A stretch of 64,000 nucleotides of DNA from Allomuricauda sp. M10 (GCF_020782875.1 NZ_JAJGBN010000002.1:124001-188000), one strand, 5' to 3'. Numbered from the stretch's first letter, positions 47,877 through 57,408 are shown. The notes: generated from the letters alone by a model not told the origin. Program-made: numbers and translations.

Positions 47877-48602
47877 ATGAAACAATTCCTTCTTTTTTTG
47901 GCTCTATTAGGATTGATGGGATGCAAAACATCCATCCCTTCTGAAAATTACGTCACTCCCACTTTAAAAATAGAACCGCTTACCGAGCACACCTATTTGC
48001 ACGTATCGTACTTGGAAACCGAAAGTTTCGGAAAAGTGAGCTGTAACGGAATGATTGTGGTGAACAATGGTGAAGCCATTGTGTTTGATACTCCTGTTAA
48101 CAATGACGTTTCAGAAGAGCTTTTGAAATGGTTAAAATCGAAAAAATTGAAAGTCAAGGCAGTTGTGGCTACGCATTTCCATGATGATTGTTTGGGCGGA
48201 CTTGAAGCATTTCATGCTGAACAGATACCTTCCTACGCCAACCAAAAGACCATTGAATTGGTACAGGACAAGCCGGTAACCATTCCATTGAATGGATTTT
48301 CAAAATCTTTGGATTTGCAGGTTGGGGATGAAACTGTGATTCTCGATTTTGTGGGAGAAGGACATACTGTGGACAATATTATCGGTTATTTCCCAAAAGA
48401 GCAGACCATGTTCGGTGGCTGTTTGATAAAATCCGTCGGGGCCGGCAAAGGTTATCTCGAAGATGCCAATGTTAAAGAATGGTCCCAAACCGTTTCAGAA
48501 ATCAAGAAAAAATATCACCAGACCAAACTTGTGGTTCCAGGTCATGGCCAGTATGGTGACCAAAAATTGCTTGACTTTACTATTGAGCTCTTTAGGGAGT
48601 AG
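47877..48602 (+). CDS. subclass B1-like metallo-beta-lactamase, lipoprotein
   Basis: Zinc hydrolase of the metallo-beta-lactamase fold, 241 residues from the ATG at 47877 (a TTG at 47874 is less likely). It has a lipoprotein signal with lipobox GLMGC (Cys16). All six zinc ligands of true class B1 lactamases can be placed: His100, His102 and Asp104 in THFHDDCLGG, His163 in GEGHTVDN, Cys182 in FGGCLIKS and His223 in VPGHG. This matches flavobacterial IND/BlaB-like enzymes. It lies only 10 bases after the GHMP kinase stop and is probably co-transcribed with it. Beta-lactam hydrolysis is likely but unproven. Confidence 0.88.
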   Translation: MKQFLLFLALLGLMGCKTSIPSENYVTPTLKIEPLTEHTYLHVSYLETESFGKVSCNGMIVVNNGEAIVFDTPVNNDVSEELLKWLKSKKLKVKAVVATHFHDDCLGGLEAFHAEQIPSYANQKTIELVQDKPVTIPLNGFSKSLDLQVGDETVILDFVGEGHTVDNIIGYFPKEQTMFGGCLIKSVGAGKGYLEDANVKEWSQTVSEIKKKYHQTKLVVPGHGQYGDQKLLDFTIELFRE

Positions 48603-48677
48603 TTTGAATTTTTAACCAATCCAAATCCATCATTTATAAATCCATAGAGGTTGTTCGTCAATTGAAGGCCTTATCTG

Positions 48678-49376
48678 ATGCTTCTTTTTTACACTTTTCT
48701 ACTCAACTATGTAAAATTGAGTATTATGGCCATTTGGAACAATCCCTTGTTTATCAGTAAAAAAGAAAGATTCCTCAATCTAAGAATGCCTTTATTTTTG
48801 GCATTGGCATTACTTTCAAATTTGATCATGCTGTTTATGTTATGGGTGGATAAAGATCAAACTTCAATGAAACTTGTTGGACTGGCACAACTGGTTTCCT
48901 TTATGCTTTATGCCATTCTAATTTTGACACTGTTCATTTATCCCCAAATGCACAACAAAGAATCATTAGGATTCCTTTCCCTTCCGAGTATGCACCATCA
49001 GAAGTATGAAAAAACAGGACTTTCTGATGCCTTTTCGTTAGAATTGAAAGAGAAATTAGAAGATGTCATGAACAATCAAAAGTTGTATTTAAAACATGAA
49101 CTTAGATTGGACGATATTGCAGAATTGCTGAACATTTCCAGGCATCATGCCTCCCAAGTGATCAATGAAAATTTCAACATGAATTTTTATGATTTTGTGA
49201 ATGCATACCGGATTGAAGAAGCCAAGAAAATACTTTTATCCGGATTTGAAAGCAACTCCGATTCCATTTCGGACCTTGCCTATCAATGTGGTTTCAATAA
49301 CCGTGTTTCTTTTTATAAGGCCTTCAAGAAAATTACACAAACCACTCCAACAGAATTTATGAATAAAGCTGTTTAA
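48678..49376 (+). CDS. AraC-family regulator with membrane segments, apparently N-terminally truncated
   Basis: A 232-residue protein. The C-terminal ~110 residues are an AraC helix-turn-helix pair (LRLDDIAELLNISRHHASQV, ISDLAYQCGFNNRVSFYKAF, TTPTEFM). In front are two hydrophobic helices (about 37-56 and 67-88, ending LTLFIYPQM). Flavobacterial regulators of this layout usually have six or seven helices and about 370 residues, and the piece kept here corresponds to the last two helices plus the DNA-binding part. An in-frame stop lies only 15 bases before the ATG, so nothing more is encoded upstream. It may be a degraded or shortened regulator; it precedes susC. Confidence 0.7.
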   Translation: MLLFYTFLLNYVKLSIMAIWNNPLFISKKERFLNLRMPLFLALALLSNLIMLFMLWVDKDQTSMKLVGLAQLVSFMLYAILILTLFIYPQMHNKESLGFLSLPSMHHQKYEKTGLSDAFSLELKEKLEDVMNNQKLYLKHELRLDDIAELLNISRHHASQVINENFNMNFYDFVNAYRIEEAKKILLSGFESNSDSISDLAYQCGFNNRVSFYKAFKKITQTTPTEFMNKAV

Positions 49377-49735
49377 AATCCATGAACACATGATGCACTT
49401 TTATACGGCCTATCCTGCATTTCCTCCTTTTTGACCAAATGCTAACCGTGTTTTCATTTCTTATTCCCAACCAAAAATCACAAGAATTCCTTTTTGAAAA
49501 TCCACTGGAAATTGTAAATGTAAATCCCTATCGGGAATGTTGTAAAGGTTTTTAAGCCTTAACAAGTGCCGTTGAATCTTTTAGTTTTTTTGCTCGGCAA
49601 TCCACAAGGTGGGGGCTCTAAAACTTACTTCTTCCCCAAATTTCATTGTTTAGGAAGATTATTTGATTTAGCCTACAAATAAGATTTTACCTCCTGCCTT
49701 GCGCGATTGCGCTAACTAACTTTAATCAAATTTGT
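49377..49735. other. 359-base gap upstream of susC
   Basis: No convincing gene. The longest plus-strand frame here is 38 codons (49439-49555), with no family resemblance. Visible details are a TCCC-TATC-GGGA hairpin at 49525-49536 and a tandem TTGCGC-GA-TTGCGC at 49700-49713, 22 bases before the susC ATG. No clear TAnnTTTG promoter is seen for susC. The region probably holds the susC leader and control sites, possibly used by a regulator acting without a standard promoter. Confidence 0.5.
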
Positions 49736-52700
49736 ATGAAAACCAAAAAGTATTGGATGGTGCTCGGGCTGTTTCTCTTTGTATTTGGAACAGTTCTGGC
49801 TCAAGAAAAAAATGTTTCAGGTACGGTGACCGATCAGGATGGCCTACCACTTCCGGGGGTATCGATCTTGGTAGTGGGAACTTCCGTCGGAACCCAAACC
49901 GACTTTGATGGAAATTACTCCATCATGGCAAGCGTAGGAGGCACCTTGCGCTTCAGCTACATCGGACAAAAAACTGTGGAACGGACAGTTGGTTCCTCTG
50001 CTGTAATAAATGTCCAAATGCAGGAGGACGCCCAAGTTCTCGCAGAAGTGGTCCTTACTGCATTAGGACTTGAGAAAAAGAAAGATGAAGATTTAAGTTC
50101 ATCAACTGCAGTTAATGTTGACGCTCTTAAAAAATCTGGAGAGACCGGGGTAATTCAGAGCCTGACAGGAAAAACATCAGGATTGCTTATTACAAAATCT
50201 ACAGGAGACCCAGGAGCAGGCGCATACATTCAAATTAGAGGCCAAAATACAATTTTAGGAAGCGGATCTCCTTTGATTATTCTTGATGGGGTTCAGATTT
50301 CAAATACAAGTGTTGGCAGCAATACAGCTGGAGTTGTACAACAATCCAGGTTAAATGACATTAACCCTGAAGATATTGAAAGTGTAACCGTACTAAAAGG
50401 AGCTGCCGCTGCTGCCGTCTATGGAACCGGTGCAGCGAACGGTGTGCTTGTCATCAAAACAAAAAGAGGTGCTTCGGGGGGAAGGAAGCTATCCGTAAGC
50501 ATTAAAAGTTCCGTTGCCTTTGATGAAGTCCTTGTGGAGCATGAAAAGCAAGGGAAATTTGGTCAAGGCTATCCTTTGTATTGGTCAACTGGTGACATAG
50601 CAGACCATAACGGAATTTTTGTCCCGAATACTGGTTTCTCATGGGGAGACAAGATTAGTGAAAGATCTGGAGCTGCTGATGAAATTGATGCTTCGGCAGG
50701 TTATTTTGAAGCAAGGGATGGATCAATATATAATTATATTGTCGCGCAAGGAAAAAATTCAAGGTCAGTTTACAATCGCTCAAACAGAGATCAAATTTTC
50801 AGGACAGGACTCACACTTGAAAACAACCTTTCGATTGGTTTCAATGGTCAAGATAGTCGTTCATTGTTCAGCATTTCAAATCTGGATCAAGAAGGTATTA
50901 TTAAGGGGAATTCCAATTACAAAAGGTTTAACGTTCGATTTAACCATGAGGCTGAATTAACCGATAAAATTACGTTGAAGTTAAACTCTCAATACTCTAA
51001 AGTCAATTCGGATAGGATTCAAACCGGATCCAATACAAGTGGTTTATATCTGGGATATCTGAGAACTTCCCCTGATTTTGACAATTCGGATTATATCGGA
51101 ACCTATTATAATGCCAATGGTGTTGCAACCCTAAACTCCCATAGGGGATATCGAAACCAAATTGGCTCATCAACACCTGCTTATAACAACCCCGGATGGA
51201 CCATATATGAACAGGACAATCCAAACGTGGTTGAACGGTTCATAATCAATCCTGAGCTGGTTTGGATGTTCCTTGATAAGCACAGCGTAACTGTCAGATA
51301 TGGTATCGACTATTACAATGATATCAGAGAAACTTTCTTCCCGGTTCGATCAAGTAGTTTTCCATCTGGTTCATTCTCAAGGGATGAAATCAAAGAAAAA
51401 AGTCAGACGCTCAACACATTTTTTACCTCTAATTGGGTACAAAATGAAAACTTTGGATTCACAAGTATTTTGGGTGCTCAATTGGAGTCAAATGATTATC
51501 ATAGATTATCAGGTTCCTCAACCAATTTTACCAATCCCTTCGTGGATGACCTCAGAATCTTTGGAAATGCCGAAGGTAGCAATGAACTCCCTTCATCCTT
51601 TATGCAAGAAACAAGAAAATCTGGTGTATATGGGGTTTTGAATGCTGAAGCATGGCAACAGTTATATTTTGAACTTACTGCCAGGTATGAGAGGCCCAGC
51701 ACCTTAGATAAAAATATTTTTTACCCAAGTGCGGCAATAGGATGGTCCTTTTCCAAGCTTATTGGAGAATCAGATATTTTGAGCTTCGGTAAATTGCGTG
51801 CATCCTATGGAGAAGTTGGTATTGAACCATCTGCTTATGCATCTTCAACTACTTTTAGTCCAGGAGGTTTGGTCTCCGGATGGGGAGATGGGCTTGCTGC
51901 TTCTGTTTATGGCAACCCTTTTACTCGTAGCACAACCCTAGGTAATCCAAATTTAAAGGAAGAAAGGGTTAAAGAATATGAGATTGGAGCTGATTTGAGA
52001 TTCTTCAATAGTCGTCTTTCTATAGGTGGTACTTATTACGATAGGGTAACCGAAGATGTTATTTTACCGATTGATTTAGCACCGTCAACAGGGTTTTCAA
52101 ACTATTTATCAAATGCAGCCGAAATATCCAATAAAGGGATAGAGCTTGATTTGAGTTATAAAATCATATCTACCCAAGATCTTTCTTGGGAAATTACCGC
52201 CAACTGGTCAAAGAACAAGAACATGGTTGAGGATTTGAGCGGTGTGGCGGAATATAGTCTTAACGGATTTACTGGAAGTACTTCCTCTGTAGTAGAAGGG
52301 CAGCCTTTCGGTGTAATTTGGGGAAATGATTTTCTTAGAAATGAAGATGGCACGTTACAATTGGACAGCAATGGTTTCCCAATAGCAGATCCTGAAAGCT
52401 CTGTTCTTGGAGACCCAAACCCCGATTGGCGTGGTGGTTTAGGGACAACATTCTCATTTAAAGGCTTCAATATTTCTGCCTTTGTAGATACTTCACAAGG
52501 CAATGATATGTGGACAGGTACAGAAGGTGTACTTAAATACTTTGGTATACACCCAGAAACCGCAAATGAATCAACCTCTGACATACCATTGGCCAATTAC
52601 TATGGAGAAGTTTATCCGGCCGGAACCACTTTTAGAGGAAACATATATGATTTTGGCGGGGGTCCTGTAGCATTGGATGCAGATTGGTATACTGATTTAG

Positions 52701-52984
52701 GCGGAGGATTTGGAGCCAACACAAGTCAATTTGTTAAAGACGCCTCTTGGACAAGGTTGAGGGAAGTTTCGCTAGGATATTCCTTGCCGTCAAAAGTTGT
52801 TGAAGCAATAGGATTCACTAGTCTTGATTTTTCATTGACCGGCAGAAACTTGGTTCTGTGGACAGATATTCAAGGAACCGATCCTGAGTCAAATTTGACC
52901 GGAGCTTCAAAAGGAAGAGGATTGGATTATTTTACCAACCCCAGTACAAAATCTTATTTATTCACTGTTAGGCTAACTCTTTAA
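49736..52984 (+). CDS. SusC/RagA-family TonB-linked outer-membrane transporter
   Basis: TonB-dependent porin that imports glycans, peptides or other nutrients with a SusD lipoprotein lid. It has 1082 residues with a signal peptide (about 1-22, ending VLAQ). A carboxypeptidase-like domain (about 24-100, VSGTVTDQDGLPLPGVSILV, GTQTDFDGNYSI) is followed by a TonB box region (EVVLTALGL), the plug (GLLITKSTGDPGAGAYIQIR, PLIILDGVQI, VLKGAAAAAVYGTGAANGVL) and the barrel, ending in an aromatic strand. The gene is intact, in contrast to the interrupted susD next to it. No enzyme genes follow, so the substrate cannot be inferred. Codon use looks AT-richer than neighbouring housekeeping genes. Confidence 0.93.
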   Translation: MKTKKYWMVLGLFLFVFGTVLAQEKNVSGTVTDQDGLPLPGVSILVVGTSVGTQTDFDGNYSIMASVGGTLRFSYIGQKTVERTVGSSAVINVQMQEDAQVLAEVVLTALGLEKKKDEDLSSSTAVNVDALKKSGETGVIQSLTGKTSGLLITKSTGDPGAGAYIQIRGQNTILGSGSPLIILDGVQISNTSVGSNTAGVVQQSRLNDINPEDIESVTVLKGAAAAAVYGTGAANGVLVIKTKRGASGGRKLSVSIKSSVAFDEVLVEHEKQGKFGQGYPLYWSTGDIADHNGIFVPNTGFSWGDKISERSGAADEIDASAGYFEARDGSIYNYIVAQGKNSRSVYNRSNRDQIFRTGLTLENNLSIGFNGQDSRSLFSISNLDQEGIIKGNSNYKRFNVRFNHEAELTDKITLKLNSQYSKVNSDRIQTGSNTSGLYLGYLRTSPDFDNSDYIGTYYNANGVATLNSHRGYRNQIGSSTPAYNNPGWTIYEQDNPNVVERFIINPELVWMFLDKHSVTVRYGIDYYNDIRETFFPVRSSSFPSGSFSRDEIKEKSQTLNTFFTSNWVQNENFGFTSILGAQLESNDYHRLSGSSTNFTNPFVDDLRIFGNAEGSNELPSSFMQETRKSGVYGVLNAEAWQQLYFELTARYERPSTLDKNIFYPSAAIGWSFSKLIGESDILSFGKLRASYGEVGIEPSAYASSTTFSPGGLVSGWGDGLAASVYGNPFTRSTTLGNPNLKEERVKEYEIGADLRFFNSRLSIGGTYYDRVTEDVILPIDLAPSTGFSNYLSNAAEISNKGIELDLSYKIISTQDLSWEITANWSKNKNMVEDLSGVAEYSLNGFTGSTSSVVEGQPFGVIWGNDFLRNEDGTLQLDSNGFPIADPESSVLGDPNPDWRGGLGTTFSFKGFNISAFVDTSQGNDMWTGTEGVLKYFGIHPETANESTSDIPLANYYGEVYPAGTTFRGNIYDFGGGPVALDADWYTDLGGGFGANTSQFVKDASWTRLREVSLGYSLPSKVVEAIGFTSLDFSLTGRNLVLWTDIQGTDPESNLTGASKGRGLDYFTNPSTKSYLFTVRLTL

Positions 52985-52993
52985 TTAAAAAAA

Positions 52994-54313
52994 ATGAAAA
53001 AGCAATTTAAAATATCATTTGTATTTCTGGCAATCCTTGCCATAATATCCTGTGAGAGTTATGTTGAAGACATTAATATTGATCCCAATAACTTTACAGA
53101 TGCCCCAGGATCATTAGTTATCGGACAAGCTATGCTAACCGCTTCAAAAATATCGGAGAGTCAAGCCGCTAGGTACGCTGGTATTTTTACTGATCAGTTT
53201 AGTGGTTGCGACAGACAGTTCATCTCTTATGAAAACTATAATGTAATTGCAGGTGACTTTGACGATACCTGGACCGATATTTTTGCCTCTGGTATTGGAC
53301 AAGCCAAATACGTGCAAGAGAAAGCTTCAACTGACGGGGATATTGTTCTCGAAGGGGTGGCACAGATAATGGAAGCATTACTTACAGGTGAAGCAGCAGC
53401 ATTATTTGGAAATGTTCCTTTTACAGAAGCGGCCAACGCTACTGAGTTTCCAAATCCAACTTATGACAATCAATTGCAAGTTTTAGAAGGTGTACAACAA
53501 ATTCTTGATCAAGCGATTGTAAAAGTTGAAAATACGACTGTTTCAAATGGATATGGATCTTCCATATACGTCCAGAACAGTGCAACTTGGAGAGAAATCG
53601 CTTTCAGTTTAAAAGCAAGGTATTATCTTATTGCAAAAGAGTATGAGAATGCCGCATTAGCAGCAGCGAACGGAATTTCGGCACCAGAAGGCGACTTACT
53701 TACCTATCATAGTGCAACAGATTTTCAAGAGAACATGTTTTGGCAATTTATAGTTGAACAAAGGGCCGGTTACTTAGGTATATGTAATGATCCTCTTTTA
53801 GTACAACTTTTAGACGGCACAAAACCAAGACTGTTGGAAACCCCCTGAGATTCAGAAAGATTAATACACTATTTCGATGTTGAAAATCTTGAATTAAACA
53901 CCAATCAAGGAGGTTACTTTGCTATTGATGCTGCCTTCCCGGTTGTTTCATATCTTGAAACTAAACTAATTCAAGCGGAATCCTTAGCAAGAGCTGGAGA
54001 TGATGGACTTGCTCCTTTTAATGAAGTTAGAGATTATTTGGCTGGCAAGTATAATGCAGAATTTCCTCATTCAGGAGCTAGCGGAAACGATCTTGTATCT
54101 CAAATCATTGAGGAAAAGTATATTTCACTACCTGGCTCACTACAAGTATTCCATGACGTAAGAAGAACAAATAATAGTATTGGTGTCCCAATAAAAAACA
54201 ATCAAGCGTCGGATATTCCGCAGAGGTTTTTATACCCACAAGTTGAAATTAATGCCAATGCCAATTATCCAGGTTCCGAAAGTCTTTTTACCAAAACACC
54301 TTCAAACCAATAG
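52994..54313 (+). pseudogene. SusD/RagB-family lipoprotein interrupted by an in-frame TGA
   Basis: Surface nutrient-binding lipoprotein partner of SusC. The frame opens with a signal and lipobox IISC (Cys about 20). It runs 284 codons with SusD-like parts (IDPNNFTDAP, TWTDIFASGIGQAKYV, GEAAALFGNVPFTEA, ATWREIAFSLKARYYLIAKE). It then meets TGA at 53846-53848 (codon 285, after PRLLETP). The same frame continues without any shift as DSERLIHYFDVENLELN, FPVVSYLETKLIQAESLARA and FHDVRRTNNSIGVP to the natural stop at 54313. The total would be 439 residues, close to family length. A single CGA or GGA to TGA change explains it. It could be a nonsense mutation, readthrough or a sequencing error. Confidence 0.85.
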
Positions 54314-54383
54314 ACTTCAATTTCCAGTTTTTAATTACTGGAATCTGATAAAGAAATAAATAATTCAAACATTTAAAATTTTG

Positions 54384-54415
54384 GGAGGCCTGGTTTCTAC
54401 TTGGCCTCCTTTTTG
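54384..54415 (+). terminator. intrinsic terminator after susCD
   Basis: Seven-bp stem GGAGGCC / GGCCTCC with a 12-base loop, followed by TTTTTGTTTT. It closes the susC-susD unit. Confidence 0.8.
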
Positions 54416-54512
54416 TTTTATAAAAATTATATTAAGCCAATCCAATTTATCCCCCCATCCATCCAAACCCCATATTCATCAATTCTACCCCATATTTATA
54501 AATCGTAGCCAT

Positions 54513-54520
54513 TAAGTTTG
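54513..54520 (+). promoter_or_regulatory. possible -7 element of the orphan secreted-protein gene
   Basis: TAAGTTTG fits TAnnTTTG, 25 bases before the ATG at 54546. No -33 TTTG at the right distance. Confidence 0.35.
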
Positions 54521-54545
54521 GTGCTGATCATTAAATGCAGCTACC

Positions 54546-55121
54546 ATGTTATTTCACAAAAGCATTGTCCTAATCTTGAGCATGGGATTTTACTTTACCA
54601 ATTACATTGGTCACTGCCAAAGCAACAAACTCGCCACTGAACGCTTGGATCGTTTCATGCAAGAAAATTGCAAGTCCTATTACACAGAAATGGATTCGGT
54701 CAACATTGCTAAAGTACTTCGGCACAAAGTATACCACATCAACCAGGAAATCCAAAACCTGTATGGACAAAAAAATAAAGACTCCAATTTGTTCATTGTA
54801 ATTGATGACGGACAACAAGTACAACCATTTGAAACTATCGGCAAAAACACCAACTTACCCAAACTGATGCATTTTATAAGGGAAGATTTCGTTTTAAATG
54901 ACAAATCCGCTCCTTTATTCCAAGTCGTATTGGATGCCATTTATCCTCTCCCGGAATGGAAACCGGATAAAAGAGAGTATTTTTTCCGCGATGGTAAATG
55001 GTATTTTCTGCGTGATGCCTATTTCCGGACCAAACAAGGTTTTGAAATCACTATTGATGCAGATGGGAAGATTACAGGAATCTGTTATAAAATGAAATGG
55101 GACGACCATGAACGGTCGTGA
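54546..55121 (+). CDS. orphan secreted protein of unknown function
   Basis: A 191-residue protein with an N-terminal signal-like hydrophobic stretch (about 5-22). It is followed by a soluble domain with aromatic and charged C-terminal strands (KREYFFRDGKWYFLRDAYFR, FEITIDADGKITGICYKM). I do not recognise a family. It stands alone between two terminators and is AT-rich like the susCD region. The Cys near the end of the hydrophobic stretch (GHC) does not fit a standard lipobox, so soluble periplasmic export is more likely. Confidence 0.6.
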   Translation: MLFHKSIVLILSMGFYFTNYIGHCQSNKLATERLDRFMQENCKSYYTEMDSVNIAKVLRHKVYHINQEIQNLYGQKNKDSNLFIVIDDGQQVQPFETIGKNTNLPKLMHFIREDFVLNDKSAPLFQVVLDAIYPLPEWKPDKREYFFRDGKWYFLRDAYFRTKQGFEITIDADGKITGICYKMKWDDHERS

Positions 55122-55148
55122 TTTACATAACAATTCTTCTTAAACAAA

Positions 55149-55173
55149 AAAACCTCCCAATTTGGGAGGTTTT
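55149..55173. terminator. bidirectional intrinsic terminator
   Basis: AAAACCTCCC / GGGAGGTTTT stem with a 5-base loop flanked by A- and T-runs, between the orphan gene (+) and the PPIase gene (-). Confidence 0.88.
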
Positions 55174-55195
55174 CTATTTCTAGTTGTAAAGAATC

Positions 55196-57325
55196 CTAGT
55201 AAAAGATTCCTCTGTTGTCCTCGATTTCTGCCTTTTCTTTCAAGGCATTGTAAACGGCACCGTTCACCCTAGCAGCAGCACTGCTACGCAAAGTATTGGC
55301 ATAGGTACTGAAGTTATCTACCTCAGGAGCAGCTTCTTTTTTGGTCACTTTTAGCATGAAAACACCAGTTTCCCCTTTGATCAAATTGGAGGTCTGTCCT
55401 TGGTCCAATCCAAAAGCAGTTCCTACTACCAAAGCCTCACGACCTGCACCTGGCAATGTTGGGGCTTTCATGGTTACGGCAGAAGCATTACTTAAACTTA
55501 CATTGTTATCTGAAGCAATGGCCTCCAAAGCTTTCCCCTTGTTGGCGGCAATGATTCGTTCCGCTTTGATTTCCTTTCTGATCTCAGGTAATGCCATGGC
55601 AGAAGCATCTTCTGTGGACATCAATCCCTTTTTGTATTTTTTCGTCAACTGAACCACGGCATAACCATTGGTTACATTGAATCTTTTAATATCCCCTACA
55701 TTGGTATCCGCATTAAATGCCCATTGAACCACACTTCGTTGTGCACCAAGACCTGGAAGGTTTTCATCCATTTCCCCTATTTTGTTCACTGGTCTGACCG
55801 TAAAGGAACTTTCCCTGGCAATGTCACCAAAATTCTCTGGTTCAGAATCCATGCTGGCCATCTCAAACTTGGTGGCATCGGTAAAAATACCGTTGATGGT
55901 TTCTTCGGAAGGTTGAAGTTCCCTCGCCAAAGTAGCAACTTGTACAATGTTCTGCTTATCATCAATTTTTATCACGTGGAAACCGAAAGGGGTTTCTACC
56001 ATTCCTATTTCTCCCGTTTCATGTGAAAAGAGAAACTTGCGATAAGCCTCGGCCAATCTCACATTGGATTCTTGAAAATATCCGATATCCCCAGCACGTT
56101 GCGCAGCTGTTGGGTCATCAGAGTTTTCCCTTGCCAAAGCGGCAAAATTGGCATCTGCACCTTTAGCTTCCGCCAACAATTTTTTAGCTGTTTCCTCCGC
56201 TTCCTCTTTGGTTCTTGTAATCTCGGATCCCGCTCTTTCCGCACCAGCATAGGCAATAAGAATATGGCTGGACTTTACCGATCCATTGGATTTTTTATCC
56301 ATGATCTTAGAAAGTTTGTAGTAATCGCCATCCTTGTAAGGACCATAGATTTCACCTACTCCTAAAGCCATCAAAGTATCGGCTACAGAAGAAGGTAAGT
56401 CATTTTTAGCCTTGTAGATGGTATCGAATTTGATATCGGAGTGTCTATCCAAAAATGCGGCCATGTCCTTGGTAGTCCTGAAACCTGGAACGGTATCATA
56501 GGAATCACTTCCTTCAGAATACTCCACGGTATCATCCAACAAAGCAGTAATTTCTGCTTTTACGTTGTTTTCATCTGTTCCAGAAGGCTTTTCTTCAAAA
56601 TAAACGAAACGGATATCACGGGCCACATTCTGTTCGAACAAAGTTTTGTGAGCATCAATATACTTTTGGATCTGCTCCTTGGAAACTTCAATGGTACTAT
56701 CTGCAATTGACGTATACGGAACTCGAACAAACTGCATGTCCACTTTGTCATTGGCCAATTTGTAATCGAATTTTCCCTCGGCCAATGTAGCACCCACACC
56801 ACCTTTGATCAAGTTGAAATACATTCGCTCTTTGGCAGCTTCAATAATGGCTTTTTCATCCTGTAACCATGCATCATAGCGCAACGGATCGTTGGCCCTC
56901 CAATCGGCAATGGCACTTTTGAAAACCTCTTCATTGAATATTCCGTTCTCATCCTGAAAATCTGGGATTTGGGCGTAACCAGAAGTTTTTACAAACTCAA
57001 TGATCTGATCGCTTTCCACATCAATGCCCAAATCTTGGAACTGTTGGTTCAGGATGGCTTTACGAACTTCTTGATCGTATACCATGTTCACCAGTTGCAT
57101 GGATGTAAAACTTGGGGGATAGCTTCTAGAAGCGGTTTCTACCTTACTCCTAAAATCCTCAATGGAAATATCCTCACCATTTACTTCGGCCACAGAAGAA
57201 CCTACTTTACCCCCTCCAAAACCATCACTTTTGAAAACTCCGGATATTACAAATGCGAACAAAGCCAGACCTATGATCAAGATCAAAACGGTTGTCCGTT
57301 TTCTAATACTCTCTAATATTGCCAT
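55196..57325 (-). CDS. SurA/PpiD-type periplasmic peptidyl-prolyl isomerase chaperone
   Basis: Membrane-anchored folding factor for exported and outer-membrane proteins, 709 residues. The start at 57325 (MAILESIRKRTTVLILII) gives the typical PpiD N-terminus with one membrane helix (about 12-33); the frame to 57367 adds 14 unlikely residues. A SurA-N-like helical domain precedes a parvulin domain with KSSHILIAYAGAE and GFHVIKIDDKQ (about 345-465). The remainder is a chaperone-like extension. It heads toward lptC and CNNM genes in a minus-strand envelope cluster. Confidence 0.9.
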   Translation of the reverse strand: MAILESIRKRTTVLILIIGLALFAFVISGVFKSDGFGGGKVGSSVAEVNGEDISIEDFRSKVETASRSYPPSFTSMQLVNMVYDQEVRKAILNQQFQDLGIDVESDQIIEFVKTSGYAQIPDFQDENGIFNEEVFKSAIADWRANDPLRYDAWLQDEKAIIEAAKERMYFNLIKGGVGATLAEGKFDYKLANDKVDMQFVRVPYTSIADSTIEVSKEQIQKYIDAHKTLFEQNVARDIRFVYFEEKPSGTDENNVKAEITALLDDTVEYSEGSDSYDTVPGFRTTKDMAAFLDRHSDIKFDTIYKAKNDLPSSVADTLMALGVGEIYGPYKDGDYYKLSKIMDKKSNGSVKSSHILIAYAGAERAGSEITRTKEEAEETAKKLLAEAKGADANFAALARENSDDPTAAQRAGDIGYFQESNVRLAEAYRKFLFSHETGEIGMVETPFGFHVIKIDDKQNIVQVATLARELQPSEETINGIFTDATKFEMASMDSEPENFGDIARESSFTVRPVNKIGEMDENLPGLGAQRSVVQWAFNADTNVGDIKRFNVTNGYAVVQLTKKYKKGLMSTEDASAMALPEIRKEIKAERIIAANKGKALEAIASDNNVSLSNASAVTMKAPTLPGAGREALVVGTAFGLDQGQTSNLIKGETGVFMLKVTKKEAAPEVDNFSTYANTLRSSAAARVNGAVYNALKEKAEIEDNRGIFY

Positions 57326-57408
57326 TTTACTGCGTGTTTCTTTAAATTCAGTGGGCGAAAATACCACTTTCTTTTCAAATAGGAAAGCTTAAAAAGCTGC
57401 GGAAATTG

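Noticed and set aside
49439-49555. 38-codon plus-strand frame in the susC leader
   Set aside because: No composition bias, no start signal and no recognisable motif; expected by chance in this length.
53846-53848. Selenocysteine at the susD TGA
   Set aside because: SusD proteins are not selenoproteins, no selenocysteine genes are seen here, and a nonsense change is far simpler.
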